Shown one piece after another: positions 7,356 to 15,296 of a DNA stretch of 17,977 bases; position 1 is the stretch's first letter; each line of letters begins with the position of its first letter. Under the pieces are notes generated by a model. That model ran no database searches and was not told the origin of the DNA. It was given only the letters and a program-made list of their open reading frames with translations. This stretch comes from an uncultured Bacteroides sp. Lineage in GTDB: Bacteria; Bacteroidota; Bacteroidia; Bacteroidales; Bacteroidaceae. Both the position numbers and the translations under genes were made by a program. The stretch spans positions 1 through 17,977 of the forward strand of contig URCM01000066.1 in NCBI GenBank assembly GCA_900546355.1, given 5' to 3'.

Positions 7356-10300
7356 TTATCGTTTAGTAGGAGTATACTGTTCAATTTCAGATTCCACTTC
7401 GCTTTCGTCCAAGCTATCCCATTCCATCGGTTTAACCTTTTCTTGCAACCACTGGAAGACAACGAACAAAATCGGAACAATGAAAATCTGGAAAATCATA
7501 CCGATTAACATACCACCGATAGCAGAAGCACCCAATGTACGGTTACCGTGGGCACCTACACCAAAGGCGAACATCAACGGAAGCAAACCGATAATCATCG
7601 CCAAAGAGGTCATCAAAATCGGTCGCAGACGGGCAGAAGCTCCTAAGACAGCCGCCCAAGAGATACTCATACCCTGCTTACGACAGTCGAGCGCGAACTC
7701 TACAATCAAGATGGCGTTCTTTGCCAACAGACCCATCAACATAATCAATGCAATCTGCATATAAATATCGTTCGACATCGTACCTAATACCATCTTCAAC
7801 GCCGGGATGCTGCCCAATGCCGAGAATCCGTTGACAAACAGGAAGCTACCCAACAGACCGCAAGGTATTGACAACAATACCGCCAACGGCAACAGGTAAC
7901 TTTCGTACTGCGCACTCAGCAACAGGTAAACGAATACCAGACAGAGCACGAAGATAATTCCTGTCGTATTGGTGGTCTGTGCCTCTTCACGCGCCATACC
8001 TCCCAATTCGTAACCGAAACCGGCAGGCAAGTTATCGTTTGCTACTTCAGCAATCGCTTGCAATGCCTGACCCGAAGAATAACCGGCTGCCGGAGAAACC
8101 ATCACCTGAATAGAAGTATACAGGTTGAAACGGCTGATAACGTCCGGACCATAGATTTTCTTCATGGATACGAACTGTGAAATCGGAGCCATTTCGCCGT
8201 CACTGCCACGCACCTTGATTCCGTTCAACGACTCCAAGTTCTTTGTAGCATCGGGTTCTGCTTGAATCATCACACGGTACATCTTACCGAAGCTGTTGAA
8301 GTTAGATGCATAGATACCACCAAAGTAACCTTGCATGGTTGTCAAGATGTCGCTCGGGCTGATACCTGCTTTCTTACAAGCTGCCGCATCAATATCCAAC
8401 TGATATTGCGGGAAGCTCGGGTTAAAGTTGGTAGAAGCCGAATTGATTTCCGGACGCTCCTGCAAAGCGGCAATATAGTCGTTTACCACCTGGAAGAAGT
8501 GGTCCAGACTACCACCGGTCTTATCCTGCATGTTCAACTCGATATCGGTTGAAATAGAATAACCCGGAATCATCGAGGGCGCAAAGAACAATACCTGCGC
8601 ATCCTTGAAGAGTTTCTGTGAACGCATGAACAACGTAGCGACCACAATATCTGAACTCTGCTGCGTACTCCGTTCTTCCCAGTCTTTCAGCTTGATGATG
8701 ATAGAACCGTAAGAAGGTCCCTGACCGCTACCGATAAAGCTGAAACCGGAAATCACCGTACGTGACTGAACGGCAGGTTCGGCAGCAATCAGGCTGTCTA
8801 CCTGTGCCAATACTTCACGCGCACGTTCCTGAGAAGTGCCGGGAGGCAAAGTCACAGAACCCATAATGGTACCCGTATCTTCATTCGGCACCATACCGGT
8901 AGGTGTAATGCTCATGAATACGACCAAAAGCACAATCGCTCCGGCAACCATACCCATTGACAGCCAACGTTTGTGGATAAAGAATACGACACGTTTCTTG
9001 TATTTTGCCAGCAACGAATTATACGACTTGTTGAACGAGTTCTTGAACTTGTCGGTAGTCATACCGGCAAAAGCCAAGACACTGATAATAATCATCACGA
9101 TACAGAGCACCGGATGTTCTTCGAAACTGAACAAGCCGAAAATCATACCCAGAATGGCAACAACCGTAAAGAGAATGACAATCTTCGGGTTCATCCACTT
9201 ACCGAGAGCGTCTGTATACCGTACCACGAGAATCTTACGAGACTCCTTATAAGCCGTACCCATACGTTCTTTCAACGTAGCTTCCGAATTATGCGGTTTC
9301 AAGAACAAGGCACACAATGCCGGAGAAAGCGTCAAGGCGTTCAGAGCCGAGAAACCGATAGAAATCGCCATGGTCAGACCGAACTGCTGGTAGAAGGTAC
9401 CTGCCGTACCACTCATGAAACTTACCGGAATGAACACAGACATCATCACCAACGTAATGGAAACGATGGCACTGCCCAATTCGCTCATGGCATCGATAGA
9501 TGCCTCACGCGTTGACTTATATCCCTGGTCCAACTTGGCGTGGACACCCTCGACGACGACTATGGCATCGTCGACGACTATCGCAATCGCAAGCACCATA
9601 GCCGACAAGGTCAGCAAGTTGATACTGAAGCCGATAATCTTCAAGGCAAAGAAGGTGGCAATCAAAGCTACCGGAATGGCAATCGCCGGAATCAACGTAG
9701 AACGCATATCCTGCAAGAAGATATATACCACGATAAACACCAGAATAAATGCTTCAATCAACGTCTTGACAACCTCATGAATAGAAGCGAACAAGAAGTC
9801 GTTGGCACTCTGCGCAATGTTAATACCCAAACCTTCGGGAAGATTCTTTTCATATTCGGCAAGCACTTTTTCCAGGTTTGCAATGGTTTCCGTCGCATTG
9901 GTTCCTGCCATCTGATAGATGATACAAGATACAGCCTTGTGACCGTTTACCGTATTGTTGAAGTTGTAAGTCAAACGGCCCAATTCCATTTCGGCTACAT
10001 CTTTCAAGCGAAGCAATTCACCGTTCGGCAAAGACTTGATGACAATATCGCCGAATTCTGTTTCGCTCGACAAACGTCCTTTATAACGGATGGTATATTG
10101 GAACGACTGGTTACCACGTTCACCGAACTGTCCCGGAGCCGCTTCCACGTTCTGTTCTGCCAATACACCGGTAATATCACTTGGCACCAGCTTATATTGT
10201 GCCATCACATCCGGTTTCAACCAAATACGCATAGAATAGTCGGTACCCATCACATTGGCATCACCCACACCACTTACACGCTTGATTTCCGGAATCAAGT

Positions 10301-10784
10301 TGATACTTGCATAGTTTTCGAGGAACTCGATGTTGTATTTGTCTTCCTTATCATAAACAGAGAAGATCATCAACATAGAAGTCTGACGCTTCATGGTCGT
10401 CACACCCACCTGTGTTACTTCAGCAGGCAACAGACCTTGTGCCTGAGTCACACGGTTCTGTACATTGACCTGCGCCATATCCGGGTCGGTACCTTGATTA
10501 AAATACACCGTGATACGTGCCGAACCGTTGTTGGTAGCGGTAGACTGCATGTACATCATGTTTTCCACACCGTTTATCTGGTCCTCCAACGGAGAAATCA
10601 CAGAGTTCAATACGGCTTGCGCATTGGCACCCGTATAAGTCGCACTCACCGATACAGTAGGAGGCGCGATGTCCGGATATTGGGTAATAGGCAGTGTGGC
10701 AAGTCCGATGATACCCAAGATTACCAACAAGATTGAGATTACGGTTGATAATACCGGACGGTTAATAAATTTATCTAGTCTCAT
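7356..10784 (-). CDS. RND-family inner-membrane multidrug efflux pump (AcrB/MexB-like, HAE1)
   Basis: 1142 residues, about 90 longer than E. coli AcrB. It opens with F-I-N-R-P-V followed by TM1. The proton-relay aspartates are in V-V-D-D-A (residues 405-406) and the TM10 lysine in A-K-N-A-I-L-I-V-E-F, so the pump should be active and driven by proton motive force. The extra length is mainly at residues 530-605, where two additional hydrophobic segments (about 535-553 and 559-575) lie between the first and second halves. I recall the same insert in other Bacteroides pumps, so it appears to be a lineage feature. Shorter extra sequence sits before N-D-I-Y-M-Q near the C-terminus. Between the adaptor (60-base gap) and the channel gene; substrate range cannot be inferred. 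Confidence 0.97.
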   Translation of the reverse strand: MRLDKFINRPVLSTVISILLVILGIIGLATLPITQYPDIAPPTVSVSATYTGANAQAVLNSVISPLEDQINGVENMMYMQSTATNNGSARITVYFNQGTDPDMAQVNVQNRVTQAQGLLPAEVTQVGVTTMKRQTSMLMIFSVYDKEDKYNIEFLENYASINLIPEIKRVSGVGDANVMGTDYSMRIWLKPDVMAQYKLVPSDITGVLAEQNVEAAPGQFGERGNQSFQYTIRYKGRLSSETEFGDIVIKSLPNGELLRLKDVAEMELGRLTYNFNNTVNGHKAVSCIIYQMAGTNATETIANLEKVLAEYEKNLPEGLGINIAQSANDFLFASIHEVVKTLIEAFILVFIVVYIFLQDMRSTLIPAIAIPVALIATFFALKIIGFSINLLTLSAMVLAIAIVVDDAIVVVEGVHAKLDQGYKSTREASIDAMSELGSAIVSITLVMMSVFIPVSFMSGTAGTFYQQFGLTMAISIGFSALNALTLSPALCALFLKPHNSEATLKERMGTAYKESRKILVVRYTDALGKWMNPKIVILFTVVAILGMIFGLFSFEEHPVLCIVMIIISVLAFAGMTTDKFKNSFNKSYNSLLAKYKKRVVFFIHKRWLSMGMVAGAIVLLVVFMSITPTGMVPNEDTGTIMGSVTLPPGTSQERAREVLAQVDSLIAAEPAVQSRTVISGFSFIGSGQGPSYGSIIIKLKDWEERSTQQSSDIVVATLFMRSQKLFKDAQVLFFAPSMIPGYSISTDIELNMQDKTGGSLDHFFQVVNDYIAALQERPEINSASTNFNPSFPQYQLDIDAAACKKAGISPSDILTTMQGYFGGIYASNFNSFGKMYRVMIQAEPDATKNLESLNGIKVRGSDGEMAPISQFVSMKKIYGPDVISRFNLYTSIQVMVSPAAGYSSGQALQAIAEVANDNLPAGFGYELGGMAREEAQTTNTTGIIFVLCLVFVYLLLSAQYESYLLPLAVLLSIPCGLLGSFLFVNGFSALGSIPALKMVLGTMSNDIYMQIALIMLMGLLAKNAILIVEFALDCRKQGMSISWAAVLGASARLRPILMTSLAMIIGLLPLMFAFGVGAHGNRTLGASAIGGMLIGMIFQIFIVPILFVVFQWLQEKVKPMEWDSLDESEVESEIEQYTPTKR

Positions 10785-10844
10785 TTATGTATACCTTATC
10801 TATATATACCTTAATTATATAACGACTCACGTTAATCCAATTAA

Positions 10845-12047
10845 TCAATTAAATGCCGAAGCGATATTTCCTTCACGCTGGTCTTTCAAAGCCTGTTGGT
10901 ATTTGGCTTCTTTCTGTGCCTGCGTAATCGGAGTAATCTTCATACCGTCGTTCAAACGGGTTACACCTTCTACCGCAATCTTGTCACCCGACTTCAGACC
11001 GTCAAGTACGATGTAGTTCTTACCGTCATTCAGGTTCGAAATCTGGATTTCCGTATATTTCACGGTGCTGTCCGGCTGCAATACGTAAACGAACTTCTTG
11101 TCTTGAATATCTACGGTAGCCGATTGCGGAACCAACAATACGTCTTCCATTGTATAAGGGAAGATAATGTTCGCCATACCTCCGCTTCGCAAGACATTCT
11201 GCTTGTTGGGGAAAATGGCACGCATGCTTACCGAACCGGTTTCCTGATCGATGACACCGCTCACCGCATCAATCTTACCTTTTTCCGCATAGACGCTTCC
11301 GTCAGCTAACTCCAGTTGCACTTCCGGCATCTTCTCCAATTGCTCTTTCAGTGTGCCTCCTGCCCGGGTCAGGTTCAGCAGTTCTTTTTCTGTCAACGAG
11401 AAATACACATACATGTCTCCAATTTGAGAAACCGTAGTCAAAGGATCTGCTACCGACGGGCTTACCAGTGCACCTATACGGTAAGGGAAGGTACCGATAA
11501 CACCGTCCGAAGGACTGGTCACCGTACAAAATCCTAAGTTCTGTTTGGCAGCCGTATAAGAAGCCTCAGCCTGAGCCAAATTAGCTTTCGCCGTCAACAG
11601 GTTGTTAACAGCTGTCTGGTATTCAAAATCACTGATAATCTTTTGTTCATGCAACATTTTCTTGTTGACTTCTGTTTCGGTCAAAGTCTGCAAGTTTGCC
11701 TTAGCCGACTCCACTCCTGCTTTAGCCTGGTCGAATGCCGCTTGGTATTGGGTCGGGTCGATTTGGAACAACGCCTGTCCCTTACGTACGGTAGCACCCT
11801 CGTCTACGCACAACTTCACGATAAACCCTGATACTTGCGGACGGATTTCAATATCCTGCAAACCTTTGATAGTCGCCGGATACTTCGTCACCTGGTTACT
11901 GGAAGTCGCGGTAATTTCCTTTACCGTGAACTCATCGTCACCCATTTTACCGCTTTGACCGCCACATGCAGTCAATACCGATATGCCCAATGCCATAAGA
12001 GCTATCCGGCTGGAAGAAAAACTTTCTTTTCTCATGTTCATATTCAT
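10845..12047 (-). CDS. RND efflux periplasmic adaptor lipoprotein (AcrA/MexA-like)
   Basis: 400 residues. Three near-adjacent ATGs (12047, 12041, 12035) could start it; I keep the first. The signal peptide ends V-L-T-A-C with lipid Cys at 28. The membrane-fusion-protein order is visible: a barrel-sandwich half-motif (I-E-I-R-P-Q-V-S-G-F-I, residues 66-76), a helical hairpin of about 100-165 rich in Ala/Gln/Lys, the second lipoyl half (V-T-S-P-S-D-G-V-I-G), then beta-barrel and membrane-proximal domains. It bridges the RND pump and the outer-membrane channel. First gene of the three-gene operon; no TetR or AraC regulator gene is adjacent within the window. Confidence 0.96.
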   Translation of the reverse strand: MNMNMRKESFSSSRIALMALGISVLTACGGQSGKMGDDEFTVKEITATSSNQVTKYPATIKGLQDIEIRPQVSGFIVKLCVDEGATVRKGQALFQIDPTQYQAAFDQAKAGVESAKANLQTLTETEVNKKMLHEQKIISDFEYQTAVNNLLTAKANLAQAEASYTAAKQNLGFCTVTSPSDGVIGTFPYRIGALVSPSVADPLTTVSQIGDMYVYFSLTEKELLNLTRAGGTLKEQLEKMPEVQLELADGSVYAEKGKIDAVSGVIDQETGSVSMRAIFPNKQNVLRSGGMANIIFPYTMEDVLLVPQSATVDIQDKKFVYVLQPDSTVKYTEIQISNLNDGKNYIVLDGLKSGDKIAVEGVTRLNDGMKITPITQAQKEAKYQQALKDQREGNIASAFN

Positions 12048-12125
12048 AAAATATAACTATTAATGTTTCCTCAAATTATTTATTACCTAATGAAAACGGA
12101 TTTAAACACACTCGTTTTAGTAGTG

Positions 12126-12133
12126 CAAAGATA
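12126..12133 (-). promoter_or_regulatory. -7 box of the efflux operon
   Basis: TATCTTTG on the minus strand is an exact TAnnTTTG match about 80 bases ahead of the adaptor start. The -33 candidate (TTTA at 12151-12154) is weak and slightly close. Confidence 0.5.
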
Positions 12134-12312
12134 GGAAAAAACCATTTATCTAAAATAGGTGTTTAACTAAGAATAACCATAAAACAAAGAAGTTATTACA
12201 TTTAGTCCTAATATTCCGACCAAATGACAAATCTCATCGACCAATCAAAAAAGCAAATTCAACAATTTAAAGTTTTTTAGATTGAAATCTCTTCTATTTG
12301 TTATTTTATTCC

Positions 12313-12320
12313 TACATTTG
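12313..12320 (+). promoter_or_regulatory. -7 box of the malic enzyme gene
   Basis: TACATTTG matches TAnnTTTG and lies 31 bases before the ATG. No convincing -33 TTTG stands at the normal spacing. TAAGAAG just before the ATG is the probable ribosome binding site. Confidence 0.55.
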
Positions 12321-12351
12321 CACAGCACATTAACGATAAATCTATAAGAAG

Positions 12352-14640
12352 ATGGTGAAAATAACAAAAGAAGCCGCCTTGCTCTACCATTCGCAAGGCA
12401 AACCAGGTAAAATTGAGGTCGTTCCGACCAAACCCTATCAAACCCAACGTGATTTGTCTTTAGCTTATTCGCCCGGTGTAGCGGAGCCATGTCTGGAAAT
12501 CCAAAAGAACCCCGACACTGCATACGACTATACAGACAAAGGAAACTTGGTAGCGGTTATCTCGAACGGAACCGCCGTTTTAGGATTAGGAGACATCGGC
12601 GCCATGAGCGGCAAACCGGTGATGGAAGGTAAAGGATTGTTGTTTAAGATTTACGCAGGTATTGACGTATTCGACATTGAGGTAAACGAAAAAGACCCCG
12701 ACAAGTTCATCGAAGCTGTAAAAGCCATCGCACCAACTTTCGGAGGTATCAATCTGGAAGACATCAAAGCTCCCGAATGTTTCAAAATCGAACAACGCTT
12801 GAAAGAAGAACTGGACATTCCGGTCATGCACGATGACCAGCATGGCACAGCCATCATCTCAAGCGCAGGCCTGCTGAACGCACTCGAAGTAGCAGGAAAG
12901 AAGATTGAAGACGTGAAAATCGTCGTAAACGGAGCAGGAGCATCTGCTGTATCTTGCACCAAACTTTACATTTCATTGGGTGCACGTCTGGAAAACATAC
13001 TTATGCTGGACAGCAAAGGCGTAATCACCAAACAACGTACCGACCTGAATGAACAGAAAAAATTCTTCGCTACAGACCGTACGGATGTACACACCTTGGC
13101 AGAAGCCATCAAAGGTGCCGACGTATTCTTAGGTTTGTCAAAAGGAAACGTCTTGACACAAGACATGGTCCGCAGCATGGCTGACCACCCGATTGTATTC
13201 GCCCTCGCCAACCCGACTCCGGAAATCTCATACGAAGATGCCATGGCATCACGTCCCGATGTATTGATGTCGACCGGTCGTTCTGATTACCCGAACCAAA
13301 TCAACAATGTAATCGGTTTCCCATATATTTTCCGTGGGGCATTGGACACCCGTGCTACTGCCATCAACGAAGAAATGAAGCTGGCAGCCGTACGCGCCAT
13401 TGCCGGACTGGCAAAGAAACCGGTACCCGATGTAGTAAACAACGCATACCACGTAAACAACCTCACATTCGGCCCGGATTATTTCATTCCGAAACCCGTA
13501 GACCCACGCTTGATTACCGAAGTATCTATGGCTGTAGCCAAAGCTGCTATGGATTCGGGAGTAGCACGCAAGCACATCACAGACTGGGAAGGCTATAAGA
13601 ACCATTTGCGTGAATTGATGGGACAAGAAAACAAACTGACCCGCCAGCTGTACGAAACCGCACGCCAAGACCCGCAACGTGTGGTATTCGCAGAAGGCAT
13701 CCACCCCAATATGCTGAAAGCCGCAGTAGAAGCCAAAGCCGAAGGCATCTGCCACCCGATTCTGTTGGGCAACGAAGAACGTATCGAAAAACTGGCCAAA
13801 GAACTGGATTTAAGCCTGGAAGGCATCGAAATCGTCAACCTGCGCCATGACCGTGAAGCAGAACGCCGCGAACGCTATGCGCGCATCCTGAGCGAGAAAC
13901 GTGCCCGTGAAGGAGCAAATTACCAAGAGGCAAACGACAAGATGTTTGAACGCAACTACTTCGGCATGATGATGGTAGAAACTGGTGAAGCAGACGCTTT
14001 CGTTACTGGCCTGTATACCAAATATACCAACACCATCAAAGTAGCAAAAGAAGTTATCGGCATCCAGCCGGGATACAAACACTTCGGCACCATGCATATC
14101 TTGAACTCCAAGAAAGGCACTTACTTCATTGCCGATACGCTGATCAACCACCATCCCGACACGGAAACCCTGATTGACATTGCCAAATTGTCCGCCAAGG
14201 CAGTACGTTTCTTCAACCAAGAACCGGTAATGGCAATGCTTGCTTACTCCAACTTCGGTTCCGACCAGGAAGGAAGCCCGGCCAAAGTACACGAAGCCTT
14301 AGCCTACATGCAGCAAGAATTCCCCGACCTGGCTATCGACGGAGAAATGCAGGCAAGATTTGCCCTCAACAACGAATTGCGTGACGAAAAATACCCGTTC
14401 ACCCGCTTGAAAGGCAAAGAAGTCAATACACTGGTATTCCCGAACTTGAACTCTGCCAACGCTACTTACCAGCTTATCCAAAGCATGAGCGAAACGGAAG
14501 TAATCGGCCCGATTCAAATGGGACTGAACAAACCCATCCACTTCACCGACATCGAAAGCTCTGTGCGTGACATCGTGAACATCACCGCCATCGCCTGCAT
14601 CGATGCCATTGTTGCGAAGAAGCTGCATAACCAAGAATAA
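12352..14640 (+). CDS. maeB: NADP-dependent malic enzyme with C-terminal phosphotransacetylase-like domain
   Basis: 762 residues, the length of the MaeB class. It oxidatively decarboxylates malate to pyruvate, giving NADPH. The malic domain shows S-P-G-V-A with catalytic Tyr39, G-K-G-L-L-F-K with Lys94, and metal ligands in N-L-E-D (136-137) and H-D-D-Q-H-G-T-A (161-162). The Rossmann domain has G-A-G-A-S-A at 195-200. From about residue 435 a Pta/PTB-like domain follows. It keeps the scaffold ([18 protein letters not shown]) but where active Pta has L-S-R-G-C-S it reads F-T-D-I-E-S, so the catalytic Ser-Arg pair is missing. This fits the known role of the domain as an acetyl-CoA-responsive regulatory module. 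It lies upstream of the glutamate dehydrogenase gene, an NADPH consumer. Confidence 0.97.
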   Translation: MVKITKEAALLYHSQGKPGKIEVVPTKPYQTQRDLSLAYSPGVAEPCLEIQKNPDTAYDYTDKGNLVAVISNGTAVLGLGDIGAMSGKPVMEGKGLLFKIYAGIDVFDIEVNEKDPDKFIEAVKAIAPTFGGINLEDIKAPECFKIEQRLKEELDIPVMHDDQHGTAIISSAGLLNALEVAGKKIEDVKIVVNGAGASAVSCTKLYISLGARLENILMLDSKGVITKQRTDLNEQKKFFATDRTDVHTLAEAIKGADVFLGLSKGNVLTQDMVRSMADHPIVFALANPTPEISYEDAMASRPDVLMSTGRSDYPNQINNVIGFPYIFRGALDTRATAINEEMKLAAVRAIAGLAKKPVPDVVNNAYHVNNLTFGPDYFIPKPVDPRLITEVSMAVAKAAMDSGVARKHITDWEGYKNHLRELMGQENKLTRQLYETARQDPQRVVFAEGIHPNMLKAAVEAKAEGICHPILLGNEERIEKLAKELDLSLEGIEIVNLRHDREAERRERYARILSEKRAREGANYQEANDKMFERNYFGMMMVETGEADAFVTGLYTKYTNTIKVAKEVIGIQPGYKHFGTMHILNSKKGTYFIADTLINHHPDTETLIDIAKLSAKAVRFFNQEPVMAMLAYSNFGSDQEGSPAKVHEALAYMQQEFPDLAIDGEMQARFALNNELRDEKYPFTRLKGKEVNTLVFPNLNSANATYQLIQSMSETEVIGPIQMGLNKPIHFTDIESSVRDIVNITAIACIDAIVAKKLHNQE

Positions 14641-14661
14641 AGAGCTTATGCTTGCTTTCTA

Positions 14662-14930
14662 AAAACGCAGATTAGCGCAAGATAAACGCAGACAAACCTA
14701 AGAAGCTGTTTTGAATTTATCGTGCGATGATTTGGGATGAGTTTTTGAGGCATTTTCGCTTCTGTGATGAGGAAGATAGCGGGCTATCTGACGAAGAACA
14801 GGAGCGAAAAGGGCCAAAAAATCGCCCAAAGCACACACGAAAACGGATACATCAAGCCAAGAAAAACTTTTTGGAGAAATTCAAAACAGCTTCTAAACGT
14901 GCTGCGCGAATCTGCGTTAATCTGCGTTTC
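14662..14930. repeat. Inverted CGCAGATTA-type repeat interrupted by a foldback element
   Basis: The left arm (about 14662-14692) and right arm (about 14901-14930) share AAACGCAGATTA, CGCA, GAT and CGCAG in inverted order with one single-base bulge. The MITE-like element 14701-14894 lies inside the loop. The unit pattern resembles the arms at 750-877 and 4827-4880. Confidence 0.65.
14701..14894. mobile_element. 194-base foldback MITE-like element
   Basis: The ends are a perfect 18-base inverted repeat, AGAAGCTGTTTTGAATTT (14701-14718) and its complement (14877-14894). Inside, 14753-14765 pairs with 14798-14810 (one mismatch), and AGATAGC-GG-GCTATCT (14774-14789) makes the tip, so nearly the whole element can fold on itself. 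It encodes no transposase. No clear target-site duplication is visible at the edges (CCTA left, AAAC right). Movement by a transposase elsewhere in the genome is inferred; a large structured RNA or terminator is an alternative. Confidence 0.6.
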
Positions 14931-14963
14931 TTATATCAACCTTTCTTTTACAACCCAACCATC

Positions 14964-15137
14964 ATGCGTAAACCTCTTACCCCTACCCAATGTGTCGTGC
15001 TTGCCTTGTTTTGGACGGCACTTTGCTTCATTGTTCTTACTTCCAGCCCACAAATTGACGGAATGCTTATCCTGACGATACTCATTTCGGGCGCACTCGT
15101 GTTCATCCCCATTGTCAAAGCGTTAAAAAAGAAGTGA
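14964..15137 (+). CDS. Small two-helix membrane protein of unknown function
   Basis: 57 residues starting M-R-K-P-L-T. An in-frame ATG at 14727 would give 136 residues, but its extra N-terminus is translated from the foldback element and repeat arms, so I take the internal ATG. Two hydrophobic segments (about residues 10-28 and 34-54) are joined by a short polar turn with a Gln-Ile-Asp, and the tail is basic (K-A-L-K-K-K). This implies a small inner-membrane hairpin with both ends probably in the cytoplasm. There is no obvious Shine-Dalgarno. It sits between maeB and gdhA on the same strand. I do not recognise the family and assign no function. Confidence 0.6.
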   Translation: MRKPLTPTQCVVLALFWTALCFIVLTSSPQIDGMLILTILISGALVFIPIVKALKKK

Positions 15138-15214
15138 CTGAAGTAGTCATTTCCACACAAAAACGAAACAAAAACAGCTTTTTGACATTTTTTCTTTATT
15201 TTCATTACTAAATT

Positions 15215-15246
15215 GTTGCATAAATAAAAAAGAATCTATACTTTTG
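15215..15246 (+). promoter_or_regulatory. Promoter of the glutamate dehydrogenase gene
   Basis: GTTG at 15215-15218 (a -33 element) and TACTTTTG at 15239-15246 (exact TAnnTTTG) are 20 bases apart, the usual Bacteroidetes spacing. The expected leader is about 45 bases and contains AAGAAG just before the ATG. Confidence 0.65.
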
Positions 15247-15296
15247 CCACATCAAACAACAAGAAGAGTATTAATAACCAATAATCCTAAAGAAGA

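Larger units (their letters stand above)
12048..12351. promoter_or_regulatory. Divergent control region between the efflux operon and the malic enzyme gene
   Basis: This 304-base AT-rich gap must serve both flanking transcripts. It holds a -7 box for each side (listed separately), an inverted repeat TTAAACAC(12102-12109)/GTGTTTAA(12159-12166) bracketing the efflux -7 box, and a direct repeat CGACCAA at 12217-12223 and 12238-12244 with 21-base periodicity. No gene is seen in it. Confidence 0.6.

Noticed and set aside
6518..7366. 282-residue plus-strand open frame opposite the outer-membrane channel gene
   Set aside because: Antisense shadow across the real channel gene, without recognisable family features.
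9540..10736. 398-residue plus-strand open frame opposite the RND pump
   Set aside because: Antisense to a highly conserved part of the pump; composition rich in His, Arg and Gln as expected for a shadow; no start signal.
14695..14900. Target-site duplication flanking the foldback element
   Set aside because: The bases beside the two ends (CCTA and AAAC) do not match, so no duplication can be claimed.
14727..14963. N-terminal extension of the small membrane protein to ATG 14727
   Set aside because: The extra 79 residues are translated from the foldback element and repeat arm, are highly charged and unlike the rest; the internal ATG at 14964 gives a sensible small membrane protein.
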